This document shows, one piece after another, positions 17,532-27,295 of a stretch of 64,000 nucleotides of DNA. The notes beneath the pieces were generated by a model. The model had not been told where the DNA came from. It did no database searches and saw only the letters and a program-made list of their open reading frames with translations. The position numbers were made by a program, and so were the translations under genes. Location of the stretch: contig NZ_JACIDE010000015.1 of the NCBI RefSeq assembly GCF_014196205.1, positions 1-64,000 on the forward strand, written 5' to 3'. How positions within the stretch are numbered: position 1 is the stretch's first letter; each line of letters opens with the position of its first letter. Origin of the DNA: Anoxybacteroides voinovskiense (GTDB taxonomy: Bacteria > Bacillota > Bacilli > Bacillales > Anoxybacillaceae).

Positions 17532-17690
17532 CATGTTCCCCCCTCTTACATATAGTATGCCACAAATGCTGGAAAAGGAGAAGGGAGGGAATTTATGAGA
17601 TTGAGTCAAGATTTTGTAGCATATTGATATTTGGGTCTTTTTACTATACAATCCACCTAATCCTCTCATCCTGCTTGCGCAATAAAAAAC

Positions 17691-17714
17691 AAGGAGAGCT
17701 CCCTCGCTCTCCTT
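17691..17714 (-). terminator. Terminator after Rpn copy B
   Basis: Hairpin AAGGAGAGC / GCTCTCCTT followed on the minus strand by GTTTTTTATT; a textbook Rho-independent terminator touching the stop codon. Confidence 0.8.
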
Positions 17715-18270
17715 CATCGCATCCATTCTCCTTTCAATAACTCACGAACTTCTTCTTCCGGTAAATCCGTCAAATGGGCAATGTCTTTCGCATTCATTCC
17801 TTTTTTCGCCATCGCACGAACGAGGTGTTTCATGCCTTCTTTCATGCCCTTTTCCATACCCTTTTTCAATCCCTCTTTCAATCCTTCTTTCAATCCTTCT
17901 TCTTTCCCTTGCTCTAGTCCTTTTTTCCAGCCTTCTTCAATCGCCTCGCGCTCGCTTCGGATGTTCGTTAATTGATCAAGCAGCCATTTGAGCCGCATTT
18001 CGTATGCGTAGCGATTTTCCGGATCCACGCTTAAACTTTCCCATTCTTCCAACGCTTCTAAAATTTCTCGTTCACTCCGTGCCAATTCTTCTAATTCACG
18101 CAACATTTCTTCATCCACCACCTTTGTTCGATTATCTACTGCCGACAGCATCGTTAGCCACGGCCATTCCGGTGCTCGCTTAATTTCGCGGCGGTATTTC
18201 TTCCATTTTACCATAAACTGTGATAAATCAAGCACGTGGAATTCAAGATCGATTTTCTAGCGAAAATTTT
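17714..18270 (-). pseudogene. Rpn-family protein, N-terminally truncated, copy B
   Basis: The C-terminal ~170 residues are intact: LDLSQFMVKWKKYRREIK, DPENRYAYEMRLKWLLDQL, a run of GLKEGLKKGMEKGMKEGM repeats and NAKDIAHLTDLPEEEVREL. Upstream, the tryptophan of WKIDLEFHVLDL has become TAG, and beyond it the frame is lost, so the catalytic PD-(D/E)XK domain is gone. A shorter product starting at MLDLSQF is possible but lacks a clear ribosome site. Rpn proteins promote RecA-independent recombination. Confidence 0.75.
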
Positions 18271-18339
18271 GCGCAAAATAAAACGAGCGCCGTGGAAAAA
18301 GGCGCTCGATGGAGTGGAAAATGCGATTTTTGTAGGTTG
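17999..18339. repeat. Direct repeat, copy B
   Basis: Second copy of the 340-bp repeat at 97-436, in the same orientation and with few differences (including the change that creates the TAG stop). Confidence 0.85.
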
Positions 18340-18671
18340 ATAGTTCGCTTGATTCATCGACATCCCAAGGACATCCTTTTCATGAAAACAAACTGCATCA
18401 TACACACTATTCCGCCTTGCTTTTCACACCATAATCTTGCAAGACATCTCCCTCATCTACCTATTGCGTCTTTCACTACTCCGCATTCATGTCAGCATGC
18501 TTCATATAGTTACAAACAAGGGATATATATTAAGTTGAAATTTTGTTTTACATCCAGCCGATTACCTATCACGTTATACCATATCAGCTCGTATTGAGAT
18601 GAAAACGGAAACGAAAAATCGGAAATTCTTTATTGCAACTTATATAGAAAAAATGGCCTGGAAACCTTTAC
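18340..18671. other. Intergenic region, no gene seen
   Basis: AT-rich spacer between the Rpn remnant and the end of the Zorya operon. No coding frame with a ribosome site and no strong terminator hairpin were found. Confidence 0.4.
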
Positions 18672-21281
18672 TCACGATACCATCTGCTCAACAATTTTTT
18701 GTTGAATTTCCGATACATTAAATGGAACGATGACATTTTCCGCTAAATCTCGCTTGCTTTCTAACAGTTCATGCATTAACTCTTCCACTGTACCATTTGG
18801 AAAATTTTTCTTATCTGTTGTGATAATGTGATATACATAGACATCTTTTTGTTGACCAATACGATACACACGGTCTGTCGCTTGGTTTTCAATAGCTGGG
18901 TTCCACCATCTCGTATAGTGAATGACATGATTTGCACTTGTTATCGTTAGTCCTACACCAGCGGCTTTAGGAGATAAAATCATAATCCCAAAGCCAGGCA
19001 GCTGATTGAAACGTCGGACAACTTCTTGTCGATTCGGGGTATCCCCATCAATCACCGGAACAGAAATACCATACATACTCATAAATAAACGTTTTAAAAT
19101 AAAGTGCAATTTGCGAAACTCAGTAAAAATAATAACTTTCTCGTTTTTCTCCTTGATTTTTTCAATGATTTCAATCGTTTGCTTTAACTTAGGGACTTCT
19201 TTATATGAGAGATTTTCATATTGTGAGATGATTGCACCTGGGTGTCCATACAATTGTCGCAATCTCATTAACATATTTAAAATAGCGATGTGTCCCATTT
19301 CTTTTGTCGCCAGCATGGATGATGCAATATCTTGTTGAATCGGCGATGCTTCCACATAAAATGGTTCAGTCACATATTTTTTCGGTAAACGATCGTCTAA
19401 AATTTGTTGTTTTGTCCGACGTAAATAATAAGGCTGAAGCGCTTTTAATAATCCGTCATAATCCATCGTTTCCACGAATTTTGCGCGAAATTCTTTTAAC
19501 GATCCCAACGCCCCCGGCTGAACAAAGTCCATAATCGCCCAAAGCTCATCCAAACTATTTTCTACCGGCGTCCCTGTCATCGCTAATCTAAACTGAGCTT
19601 GCATCGCTCGAATCGCCCGCGAACGTTGGCTCGTGTGTGATTTAATATTTTGCGCCTCGTCACAAATGATCGCTTGAAATTTAATCTTCCCTAATAACAA
19701 TTGGTCAATCTTTAATGTATCGTAGCTCGTGATGACAATGTCGAATTGCGAAATGAGTTCAGCCGATTTAATTCTCTGACCACCTTTATGAACATACAAC
19801 TTATTCATCAATTCTGGGGCAAATTTATTGATCTCTTCGATCCAATTCTCAATTAAGGCGATGGGAAGAACTAATAAAGTCGGGCTTAACTTACTTTTAC
19901 TTTTCTGGTGTAATAAAAATGTGATGACTTGAATCGTTTTTCCAAGCCCCATATCATCCGCAAGCAATCCCCCTCGCCATTGCTCTGCCAAACTACAAAG
20001 CCAGCGAAACCCTTCCACTTGATGAGCAAACAAAGTTGCATTTAACCCGTTTGGAATGGAGTAATCATAAAATATTTCTTGTTTAGCAATATCGACTTTA
20101 TATTCCAATTCTTCTTCATTATCTTTTATGTCAAGCATAAAATGACGTTTCAAAGGCTCATCAACATCTTGTGGCAATTCAAGCAACTTCCTACGAAGAG
20201 TAGGATCTAAATAGATCCACTTCCCGTTATATTCCACGTATTGCTGATAAGGATGCTTAAGCATTAATTCTTTTAAAAATTCTACGTCATAAGGAACTTG
20301 CATGCCGCTCGTTTCATCAAACCATTTTAACCCGTTACTCTCGTGAAAAGTTGGTCGAACCCGCTCAATCGGTATAATTCCTTTCACACGATCGGAAAAT
20401 TTCTCTAAATCAATTAAGTACTCATGCTCAGGCAATACCGCAGCAGGGTTCTCAAAAAATAACGGCACCTCTTCCCCAAAAATATGCCGTTTTTGACTCA
20501 AGTGAACTAAATCTTCGTGAACACGCGGAGTACGAACAAAGCGTTCTCTTTTCTCTCCGTTTTTAAACCCTTTTTCAAGTAACGGTTGATTTAAATACAT
20601 CGTTTCTAGCTCATTTCTTCCAACAGGAACTAGCTCAATATAATCATGACTATGCACTTTAATGTCTAAATCATATTGATCAACCACATGATACGTTTCG
20701 TTTTCAAGGAAATGTTCTAATTGGATGCCTGCTTCTTTTGCGAGTTGTTGACAAATCCCAACTTTTTGATATCCTGATTCGTAACTTTGCGAAAGGGCTT
20801 TCTTTAAATGATATACTTTCTCTGGAAGTAAATATAATTCGTCTTTCACGCAATAAAAAGCACCAATCGGCCTACCAATTCGATCTAAATTCCGTCCGCT
20901 TTTATCAAACAATCGCAACGTTAACTGAGCCTCTTGCGGTAAAGACTGTAATAATAACTGTCCATCGACTTCTGTTTCTTCTATAGGCAACGATAACGTG
21001 CGCAACGTTTCTCGTCCTTGTTCATCGCGCAACAGCTCGTAATAATGGTCATACGGTAAGATCGAGTCGACGAGCAACCCTGCATCGAACAGTTCTTCCC
21101 ACGCTACATATTGTTGGAAGCCGTTATATCGATAATACGTTTCAATGTCCTCTTTAGATAATGGAAGATGAACATCACAAACCGTTTTCCCATCTTGCAC
21201 TTGAAACGACAGATGAATCCCGTCCTCAGTCGGCGTCAAAATCGCCCTCATTTCTTTCTGCTTCTTTTTGAAGAAGAACAT
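18672..21281 (-). CDS. zorD: ZorD-like SNF2 helicase of a Zorya system
   Basis: 869 residues. SNF2/Rad54 motifs: LADDMGLGKTIQV (about 440), CDEAQNIK (about 540), MTGTPVEN, and the C-terminal lobe VGLTITSANHVIHY with YRIGQQ (about 804). In Zorya, ZorD is the SNF2-type ATPase/nuclease effector acting on invading DNA. The first 300 residues are a family-specific domain I cannot resolve, and no separate Mrr-type domain follows the helicase. The ATG has GGAGG with 8-nt spacing inside the end of zorC, overlapping it by 56 bp, so translation is coupled. Assignment rests on the motif set plus operon context. Confidence 0.85.
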   Translation of the reverse strand: MFFFKKKQKEMRAILTPTEDGIHLSFQVQDGKTVCDVHLPLSKEDIETYYRYNGFQQYVAWEELFDAGLLVDSILPYDHYYELLRDEQGRETLRTLSLPIEETEVDGQLLLQSLPQEAQLTLRLFDKSGRNLDRIGRPIGAFYCVKDELYLLPEKVYHLKKALSQSYESGYQKVGICQQLAKEAGIQLEHFLENETYHVVDQYDLDIKVHSHDYIELVPVGRNELETMYLNQPLLEKGFKNGEKRERFVRTPRVHEDLVHLSQKRHIFGEEVPLFFENPAAVLPEHEYLIDLEKFSDRVKGIIPIERVRPTFHESNGLKWFDETSGMQVPYDVEFLKELMLKHPYQQYVEYNGKWIYLDPTLRRKLLELPQDVDEPLKRHFMLDIKDNEEELEYKVDIAKQEIFYDYSIPNGLNATLFAHQVEGFRWLCSLAEQWRGGLLADDMGLGKTIQVITFLLHQKSKSKLSPTLLVLPIALIENWIEEINKFAPELMNKLYVHKGGQRIKSAELISQFDIVITSYDTLKIDQLLLGKIKFQAIICDEAQNIKSHTSQRSRAIRAMQAQFRLAMTGTPVENSLDELWAIMDFVQPGALGSLKEFRAKFVETMDYDGLLKALQPYYLRRTKQQILDDRLPKKYVTEPFYVEASPIQQDIASSMLATKEMGHIAILNMLMRLRQLYGHPGAIISQYENLSYKEVPKLKQTIEIIEKIKEKNEKVIIFTEFRKLHFILKRLFMSMYGISVPVIDGDTPNRQEVVRRFNQLPGFGIMILSPKAAGVGLTITSANHVIHYTRWWNPAIENQATDRVYRIGQQKDVYVYHIITTDKKNFPNGTVEELMHELLESKRDLAENVIVPFNVSEIQQKIVEQMVS

Positions 21282-22503
21282 CTCTTCTTACCTCCCAACC
21301 AAGTTCACGACGAAGCCATGCATCAAACTTATGCTGCCAATCCCCGTTATGAATTAGCCATCCCCCAGGGAGTGTCAAATCTTTGTTCATTAGTTCACTC
21401 CGTTTTACCTCCCTCGGCTTCATCCAAGAATGGCTATACTTTTCTCTTTCCGCTAACATTCGGTCAATTTTAGGCTGAAAATGTTTTTGAAAAACAGCAG
21501 AATGGTAAATGTACACCGCACCTGTTCCTAACACTTCCATAATAACAACGTCCGAAAAATACATAATAAGCGTCGAACGCCCGTCCGTGACGACAACATC
21601 TTCTAACTTACTAATAAATTTTTTCCAATATCGGTATCGCTCATGGTTTTGGTCTACATCCCCAAAGAAGTCCTTCATTTCTAACTTCAATATCCATTGA
21701 GCAAAGCGCCGTTTTTCTTCCTCCCCTACATACCGCCACAACATCGGCTTTCTTCTATATGTTTTCAACTTTTCAAATATAAGCTTCCCTAACGGTTTAA
21801 CGTGATTCAACTTACACTTGTTAATGAGCTGATGAGCCATTTTTTGTTGCTCTTCATTTGTTGCTGAGATAAACAGTTCTTGATAAAGTGCTTGTTCTTG
21901 AAGAAAAAACTGTTCATCCGCTAAATTAAAAATTTCCATTAGCACTAATTTAAAGAGTGGGAAGTTTTTCTTTAAATAAAATGTTTCTAACTCCTCTAAA
22001 ATTCCTTTTTCGCTCCCATATGCTTCTGTTGCTAAATACAAAATTGGATCTTTACTCACTAAAAATTGTCGCCATTTTTTCGCTTGTTTCTCTTCCATTC
22101 TTTTTTCAAGTTTCTCTTTGTGATAGGCATAAGAATATTTTAAGACTTTCCATAGCTCATCCAAATTGCACGTTTGATACACAACATCCACCATGACACG
22201 AAACAGCCGACGTTCGTTTTTCGCTGTTTGTTGAAACACGTGAATCATCGCTTTTTTTATACCTTCTGGTAATTTTTCATCATATAAGTTAGGCAAAAGC
22301 AGTTTTTCTCGTCTTGATAATTTATTTGCCCAGCGAATGAATTCTACTTCTGACTGAAACGATTCACTTTGGAACTTTTCTTTCAATTGCTCTAATAACC
22401 CACGATATTTTTCATTACTATTTTCTATTTTCTTTTCTAAAAGTGGCTGCCGTTTTTCGCGCAGCCACCCTTGCAATAAAGACGGTTTATACTCATATCT
22501 CAT
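21226..22503 (-). CDS. zorC: ZorC-like protein of a Zorya system
   Basis: 425 residues, highly charged. It opens MRYEYKPSLLQGWLREKRQP and ends with LPGGWLIHNGDWQHKFDAWL, a late region compatible with the EH-signature of ZorC. ZorC is the partner that links the membrane motor to ZorD and binds DNA. It is shorter than the type I proteins I know of (about 560). ATGA overlap with zorB and a 56-bp overlap with zorD place it third in a four-gene operon. Identity comes mainly from position; sequence features alone would be weak. Confidence 0.7.
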   Translation of the reverse strand: MRYEYKPSLLQGWLREKRQPLLEKKIENSNEKYRGLLEQLKEKFQSESFQSEVEFIRWANKLSRREKLLLPNLYDEKLPEGIKKAMIHVFQQTAKNERRLFRVMVDVVYQTCNLDELWKVLKYSYAYHKEKLEKRMEEKQAKKWRQFLVSKDPILYLATEAYGSEKGILEELETFYLKKNFPLFKLVLMEIFNLADEQFFLQEQALYQELFISATNEEQQKMAHQLINKCKLNHVKPLGKLIFEKLKTYRRKPMLWRYVGEEEKRRFAQWILKLEMKDFFGDVDQNHERYRYWKKFISKLEDVVVTDGRSTLIMYFSDVVIMEVLGTGAVYIYHSAVFQKHFQPKIDRMLAEREKYSHSWMKPREVKRSELMNKDLTLPGGWLIHNGDWQHKFDAWLRRELGWEVRRDVLLQKEAERNEGDFDAD

Positions 22504-23171
22504 TCGTTCACCAACTTTTCGATAGCTTTAATGGCTTCATCCTCTTTTAGACGGAATAAAAATTCTACTCGTCGTGAACGTTCAGGGTCATATTGTCCTT
22601 TCTCATTGGTCAATGGACTGCTAAAGCTTCTCCCATTTGCCGTGATATATTTCTTGGACAATTCACGCTCTTTAAAGTTCGGAAATTGATCGCTATAAAT
22701 ATATGCCAAAACAGAATACGCCCTTGCCTGAGATAAAGACATATTATACATATAAGACCCTTGTTTGTCTGTATGTCCCTCAATGATAATACTAGAAATT
22801 TCGTTTTTGAATCGATCTTGCAATAAAATTCCCATATATTTTGGAATAAATTTTTTGAGAAACGCTTTCCCTTCCTCGGAAATTTCCGAGGAATTCGTTT
22901 TAAACAACACGCTTCCTGGGAAACGAATCGCTCCTGTTTGTTGATCGATTTCTATGGACATATTTGATTTTTTAAATTCTTCCGTTAACGCTTGGATGAT
23001 TTCTGTTTTCACGCTAACTACTTCTTTAATTTGTTTCTCTTTCTTTTCAAGTAGCTCACGATAATCAAGAATAACAAGCGTTAGCAACAGTGCAAAGACC
23101 ATAAGCATTGCACTCATTAAATCAGCATAAGACATCCAATAGTTTACCTCTCCTCTTTTTCTGTACCTCAT
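22500..23171 (-). CDS. zorB: ZorB-like membrane stator with OmpA domain
   Basis: 223 residues. One N-terminal transmembrane helix carries a conserved aspartate (YWMSYADLMSAMLMVFALLL), as in MotB, where this acid carries the ion. After a coiled-coil linker comes an OmpA-like peptidoglycan-binding domain: IIIEGHTDKQGSYMYN, SLSQARAYSVLAYIY and ERSRRVEFLF. In Zorya, two ZorB subunits sit inside a ZorA pentamer. The gene overlaps zorA and zorC by 4 bp each. Confidence 0.9.
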   Translation of the reverse strand: MRYRKRGEVNYWMSYADLMSAMLMVFALLLTLVILDYRELLEKKEKQIKEVVSVKTEIIQALTEEFKKSNMSIEIDQQTGAIRFPGSVLFKTNSSEISEEGKAFLKKFIPKYMGILLQDRFKNEISSIIIEGHTDKQGSYMYNMSLSQARAYSVLAYIYSDQFPNFKERELSKKYITANGRSFSSPLTNEKGQYDPERSRRVEFLFRLKEDEAIKAIEKLVNE

Positions 23172-25114
23172 GATGAAGCCCCTGCTTTCATTTTACCTAG
23201 ATGTTCTGCCACTTCCTCAAACGTATCAATGAACTCTGATTGCACTTCACTAAATTGATAAACAAGATTGCTTACTTCTTGCACCGCTTTTGTTAGCGTC
23301 TCATCGAAATGATGGTATGTTTTGCTTAAACCATTATCAACGTTTTCAGCAAAATCTTTCATCGACAAACGCAACGCATCTGTTATTTTTGTGAATTGTT
23401 CTTTCGTCGTTGTCCAATTTTCTTTAAGTACACTTAGCTGCTTTGTTATGTCTTGCATATACATTTTCGTTGTTTGCAATGCATGTTCTACCGTTTCGTT
23501 CGTTTGTTTTCTTAGATGCACAAGCTCAGGCAACAACTCATTTTGTGTCTTCTGCATATGTAACAGCTGCTCTTGTAAACGCCCAATATCTCCAGCTACA
23601 TCCTTCAACTCTGGAGCTAAAGGCGTCAACACAGAAACAACCGACTGAATATTGGTTAAAAGAACCTCTGATTCTTGTAGTGTCTTTTGCTGCGTGACAA
23701 GCGAGCGTTCAAAGCGTTCGGCCATTTCTTTGAATGAATGTGATAAAGAGTCCGAAGTCGTCACGATTTGTTGAAGGAGCGTTTCATACTTTGCCTCTAA
23801 CTGAGCATTAAATTGCTTAAATCCTTCGGTTAAGTCGCTATATTTCTCCGCTAATACTTGGTTGCTTTTTATGACTTCATGTTGCACAGGAAGTTGTTCT
23901 TTTGTCATTTGTTGAATATGTTGGAACGTCAATCCTAAATTCTCCATGACACTTGCTGTTTCTTTATAATGATTTCGCATTCCTTCTAATTCAACGGCCA
24001 TTTTCGCAAATTGTTCAAACATTTTTTCTGTGCGTTCTAGCGTGGTTGCTTGGCTCTTTTCCGTGCTTGCAAAGTTTTCAATTAATCTCTCAACCGTTGT
24101 CATCATTTGTTGTTGGAGGCTTTGTGCGTCTTGAACAAGTGTAGTAAATTGCGTAATCGATTGCTGCGTCCCACCTGTAATTTGATCAACTAATCGATTC
24201 GTCACATCGTGGCTCGTATTTTTTGTCAGTTCGATTTGTGACTCAAGCAATTTAGACTGATTTTCCACTCCCATTTGCAATTTGGCGAACTGGTCGGTTA
24301 ATTGACCAAATGCCGACTGTATATTTCCTTGTGAATGTTGAATCGTCGCTACCACCGGCTGCATCGCTCTTTCCAATGCATCTGTTAACAACGTTTTTAA
24401 ATGGTCTGCTTGATTTCGCGAAATTTTCTCTAGGCGATTTAAAAATAGTTCCTCATCATCTGTACTTAATAAAAAATCGAGCTTCTCTGAATGCCAGTCA
24501 ATGGATTTGTCAAGACGGCTACTGACCCACCGATCAAATACTGTCCATAATAACGACAAAAAAACTCCCCATACTGATGTATAAAACGCTACTTTCATCC
24601 CATCTAACAAACTTCCGATTCCAGAGCGCAACGATTCTGTATCCCCAACATGCAACTCAGAAAGCCCAACAGATAGACCAACAAACGTACCAAGCACCCC
24701 GATACTCACATGAATGCCCGCTCCCATATCCATTAAATGGCGATATCCCATGTGATAATGCATCACATCGAATCCAAAAAACGGCTCCACGTTGATACGC
24801 TCATCCTCATTTTTTTGCGACACCCGTTCATAATAACGCTCCCACAACTCTTTATATTTTGATTTTTTCACATTTGCAAAAAGAGCGTTTAGCGCTTGAT
24901 CGATTTCATTAGGAGCCACACCGACGGAACGAGTAAATTCCATGAGCTTCGGCTTCAAATAATTCATTACATTGATTTCTTTTTTAATTCTCACAAACTG
25001 AAAAATAATCATGGAAATAAACAAGAACAACTGAAAATAAAGAAAAATATCCGTAAACCCTTTATTTCCTATTTTATTAATAAGTGAAAACAAATGCTCA
25101 AAAACAGTATACAA
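23168..25114 (-). CDS. zorA: ZorA-like MotA/TolQ proton channel with long tail
   Basis: 648 residues. TM1 is at about 20-42 (FLYFQLFLFISMIIFQFV), the pore helix at about 131-152 (SIGVLGTFVGLSVGL) and TM3 at about 170-192 (VAFYTSVWGVFLSLLW), as in MotA/ExbB. The rest, about 210-640, is an uninterrupted coiled coil with many QLT/LLE heptads, matching the long cytoplasmic tail of ZorA that transmits the infection signal. The start is TTG behind AAGGTGAG. It is the first gene of the operon. Confidence 0.9.
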   Translation of the reverse strand: MYTVFEHLFSLINKIGNKGFTDIFLYFQLFLFISMIIFQFVRIKKEINVMNYLKPKLMEFTRSVGVAPNEIDQALNALFANVKKSKYKELWERYYERVSQKNEDERINVEPFFGFDVMHYHMGYRHLMDMGAGIHVSIGVLGTFVGLSVGLSELHVGDTESLRSGIGSLLDGMKVAFYTSVWGVFLSLLWTVFDRWVSSRLDKSIDWHSEKLDFLLSTDDEELFLNRLEKISRNQADHLKTLLTDALERAMQPVVATIQHSQGNIQSAFGQLTDQFAKLQMGVENQSKLLESQIELTKNTSHDVTNRLVDQITGGTQQSITQFTTLVQDAQSLQQQMMTTVERLIENFASTEKSQATTLERTEKMFEQFAKMAVELEGMRNHYKETASVMENLGLTFQHIQQMTKEQLPVQHEVIKSNQVLAEKYSDLTEGFKQFNAQLEAKYETLLQQIVTTSDSLSHSFKEMAERFERSLVTQQKTLQESEVLLTNIQSVVSVLTPLAPELKDVAGDIGRLQEQLLHMQKTQNELLPELVHLRKQTNETVEHALQTTKMYMQDITKQLSVLKENWTTTKEQFTKITDALRLSMKDFAENVDNGLSKTYHHFDETLTKAVQEVSNLVYQFSEVQSEFIDTFEEVAEHLGKMKAGASS

Positions 25115-25165
25115 CGCTTCTCACCTTCGTTCTTTCAGTTTGTTTAGTAGATTCGTAACACCATT

Positions 25166-25194
25166 ATTGTACCTGTTCTTTTCGTAGAAGTTAA
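25166..25194 (-). promoter_or_regulatory. SigA-type promoter of the Zorya operon
   Basis: Minus strand TTAACT - 17 nt - TACAAT, about 50 bp before the TTG start of zorA. Both boxes match 4-5 of 6 consensus bases. Confidence 0.55.
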
Positions 25195-25339
25195 TATTTT
25201 TTAGAAACGTAAGCTTGGTATTTCGTAACAATTCGGCGTGAAAAAAGGATGTCGCGAAAAAAAGCAAGTAAATCAATCATTTTTGCAACTTCTTATTCAG
25301 AAAAATGTATCGCTTGTCAAGCACGTATTATGATGATAA

Positions 25340-25379
25340 AAAAATTCAGCCTTTCTGACGATTAGATGTCAGAAAGGCT
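25340..25379 (-). terminator. Hairpin with U-run, minus strand
   Basis: Perfect stem AGCCTTTCTGAC / GTCAGAAAGGCT followed on the minus strand by GAATTTTTTT. It could terminate transcription arriving from the Sau3AI-like gene before it reaches zorA. Confidence 0.55.
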
Positions 25380-25518
25380 TATTCTTCGAGCGAACAGTGA
25401 CAGTGCACTGTTCGCTTTTTTTCACCGTCCGCCAATTTACCTTTAATTGTTTTGCAATGGATAACCCTTTTTCTTCTCGCAAAAATTTGATATATTCTAT
25501 TTGAGCCAATGCTAGCAT
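25369..25518 (-). pseudogene. IS21-type istA N-terminal remnant
   Basis: Forty-nine codons starting behind AGGAGG encode MLALAQIEYIKFLREEKGLS, then KQLKVNWRTVKK, a helix-turn-helix like the start of IS21-family IstA. The frame then ends in unrelated sequence that includes a GCGAACAGTG/CACTGTTCGC hairpin. The remainder of the transposase and istB are absent. Confidence 0.5.
25390..25422 (+). terminator. Plus-strand hairpin with T-run
   Basis: Stem GCGAACAGTG / CACTGTTCGC followed by seven T residues. There is no plus-strand gene just upstream, so it is probably inherited from a lost gene. Confidence 0.45.
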
Positions 25519-25728
25519 CCTTTCTATTCCTCCTCATGCTTAAATCCCTGTTACATGTAGGAGGGTAATGGATTTTGGGATGACTGGCAAGGCTCTTTTT
25601 TTATGGCAGCGATTCTGCACTTTTACGCCGCCAAATTATGTACTTTTATTCTGCCATATACATTCTGCTCAAGGAAACCCTCCACTTGAAACATATGGAA
25701 GAGGATTTAGCTTCCTCTCACAAACATT

Positions 25729-27138
25729 TTACTCATACTTGTTGTGAAGAGCCAAATCTTTTAAAACTTCCGCAATGTAAGTATTATTTAACCAATAACA
25801 CTGCTTAGTGATATATTTACCATTAGGAAGTAAAATTTTATCATCCCCGTTAGCTGCCTTCGGTCTCATATGCATAACACCATTAAAATTACATTTAGGG
25901 AAGTTGTTTGTCTCTACAACCTTCTCGCCTCGTTTTACGTACTCAATTTTTAATTCATTGGTGTTAATTAGTCTTACAACTTCCTCCCAAAACTCTCTTA
26001 CCTCTTTCTCAATTGTTTCTGTCGGCATATTCCAAAGCTTAATTCCTTTAAAATATAATTTACGATTAGCATTTTCAGCTATAGTTTCTTTATATTCAAA
26101 GACAACAAATAAAAATTTTGTTTCGTAAAAACGATGACGTAAATAGCTATCCTCCCAAGTTTCAGATGTCCATTTGTCAAAGTCAATGTTTTCGAAAGAC
26201 ATAGATTCTTTAGGCTTACCATTAGGCTCAAGCCGAACGGTTTTAAATTCAATATTCGCTTTAGAAAATTCTTCTATTTGATGAAGTTTTGTGCCTTTAA
26301 TCCCAAGGACTGCACTGATGATTGTTGCTATTAAGCTTTTTGAATTTTTATTGTATGGGATATTATGTTTATTTGCAATTTCTTCGTCTGTCCAACCAAT
26401 ATATGGACTAAATTTATTTTGCAAAATTTCATTAAAAGTTTTCTCCTTTAAATCAGCAGCCGAAACAAAATTCACAAATTGTTCGTTATTCAAAAATTTT
26501 CTAACAAGTGTTGTCATATATGATTGCTTTAATGAGAATGCTCTTTGCATAGCTTTTTTGCCGCTGAAAGGTTGTTCCCTAAGCGAACCACTGTTGGCAC
26601 CTTTTGGAGCAGCTCCTAGATAAACCGTATCTCCTTCAGATAGTTCATGAGCTTTCCCTTCTTTGATTTTTTTTACAATGCATTCCCAGTCATTTTTTAT
26701 TATCTCTAAATCAGCTTCTGGAAAAGTATATAAAATACTTCTGTAAATTTGATAATCCTTTCTAGCGAGTCCTGGAATCCATTCATAGAACATCAGTAAC
26801 AATTTCTCATTTTTCTTCCAAAAAGACGACGTTTCAAAGGTGCAATTAATTTCTTCCATATAATTGATGATATTCAAGACAAGTCGCTCTTTTGCTGATA
26901 ATGTACCATTTTTATTTTTCTTAAAAGGTGTAACTTTAAGTTCTACACCCAAATTTACGAAATCTGGCTTAGAATTAGAATTTATGCTGTAACCAAAGAG
27001 ACTCTCCTCTACTACCTGTCCAAGTACTCCTTTAGCTCTATTGTTATCCAATCTACCATATTTATCAATTTCTCCGAACGTCTTTCCCTCAGCTTCTCTT
27101 GCTTTTGCCATGATTTCTTCTACTGTATAGTAAATCAT
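25729..27138 (-). CDS. Sau3AI-like type II restriction endonuclease
   Basis: 469 residues, close to the length of R.Sau3AI. The N-terminal MutH/Sau3AI domain carries KGVLGQVVEESLFGY and the catalytic series KPDFVNLGVELKVTPFKK (D ... ExK). A second, degenerate MutH-like half (FSKANIEFKTVRLEPNGKPK) follows, as in Sau3AI, where it is an allosteric binding domain. Predicted target is GATC. The start has GGAGGG. The frame is intact, so the partner C5 methyltransferase about 4 kb away must be active for the host to tolerate it. Confidence 0.85.
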   Translation of the reverse strand: MIYYTVEEIMAKAREAEGKTFGEIDKYGRLDNNRAKGVLGQVVEESLFGYSINSNSKPDFVNLGVELKVTPFKKNKNGTLSAKERLVLNIINYMEEINCTFETSSFWKKNEKLLLMFYEWIPGLARKDYQIYRSILYTFPEADLEIIKNDWECIVKKIKEGKAHELSEGDTVYLGAAPKGANSGSLREQPFSGKKAMQRAFSLKQSYMTTLVRKFLNNEQFVNFVSAADLKEKTFNEILQNKFSPYIGWTDEEIANKHNIPYNKNSKSLIATIISAVLGIKGTKLHQIEEFSKANIEFKTVRLEPNGKPKESMSFENIDFDKWTSETWEDSYLRHRFYETKFLFVVFEYKETIAENANRKLYFKGIKLWNMPTETIEKEVREFWEEVVRLINTNELKIEYVKRGEKVVETNNFPKCNFNGVMHMRPKAANGDDKILLPNGKYITKQCYWLNNTYIAEVLKDLALHNKYE

Positions 27139-27295
27139 TATAATCCCTCCTACAAGTGTTTGATATTGTCAAAAGTTTATCCTCCACGCTCACAGTTTCC
27201 TTTGTTTTCCGATTATTGAAAGAAAAAAACTTGCCACCCCCGTGTTTTCTGTCATCATTGAGGTAACGACACTCAACAGCCAAAACAAAGGAGTG

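Noticed and set aside
17781-17975. Plus-strand repeat-rich frame
   Set aside because: Antisense of the KEGLKEG repeats of the Rpn C-terminus.
25340-25422. Two adjacent hairpins as a riboswitch or small RNA
   Set aside because: Each is a simple stem with a T-run on one strand and fits terminators or IS debris; no conserved aptamer features seen.
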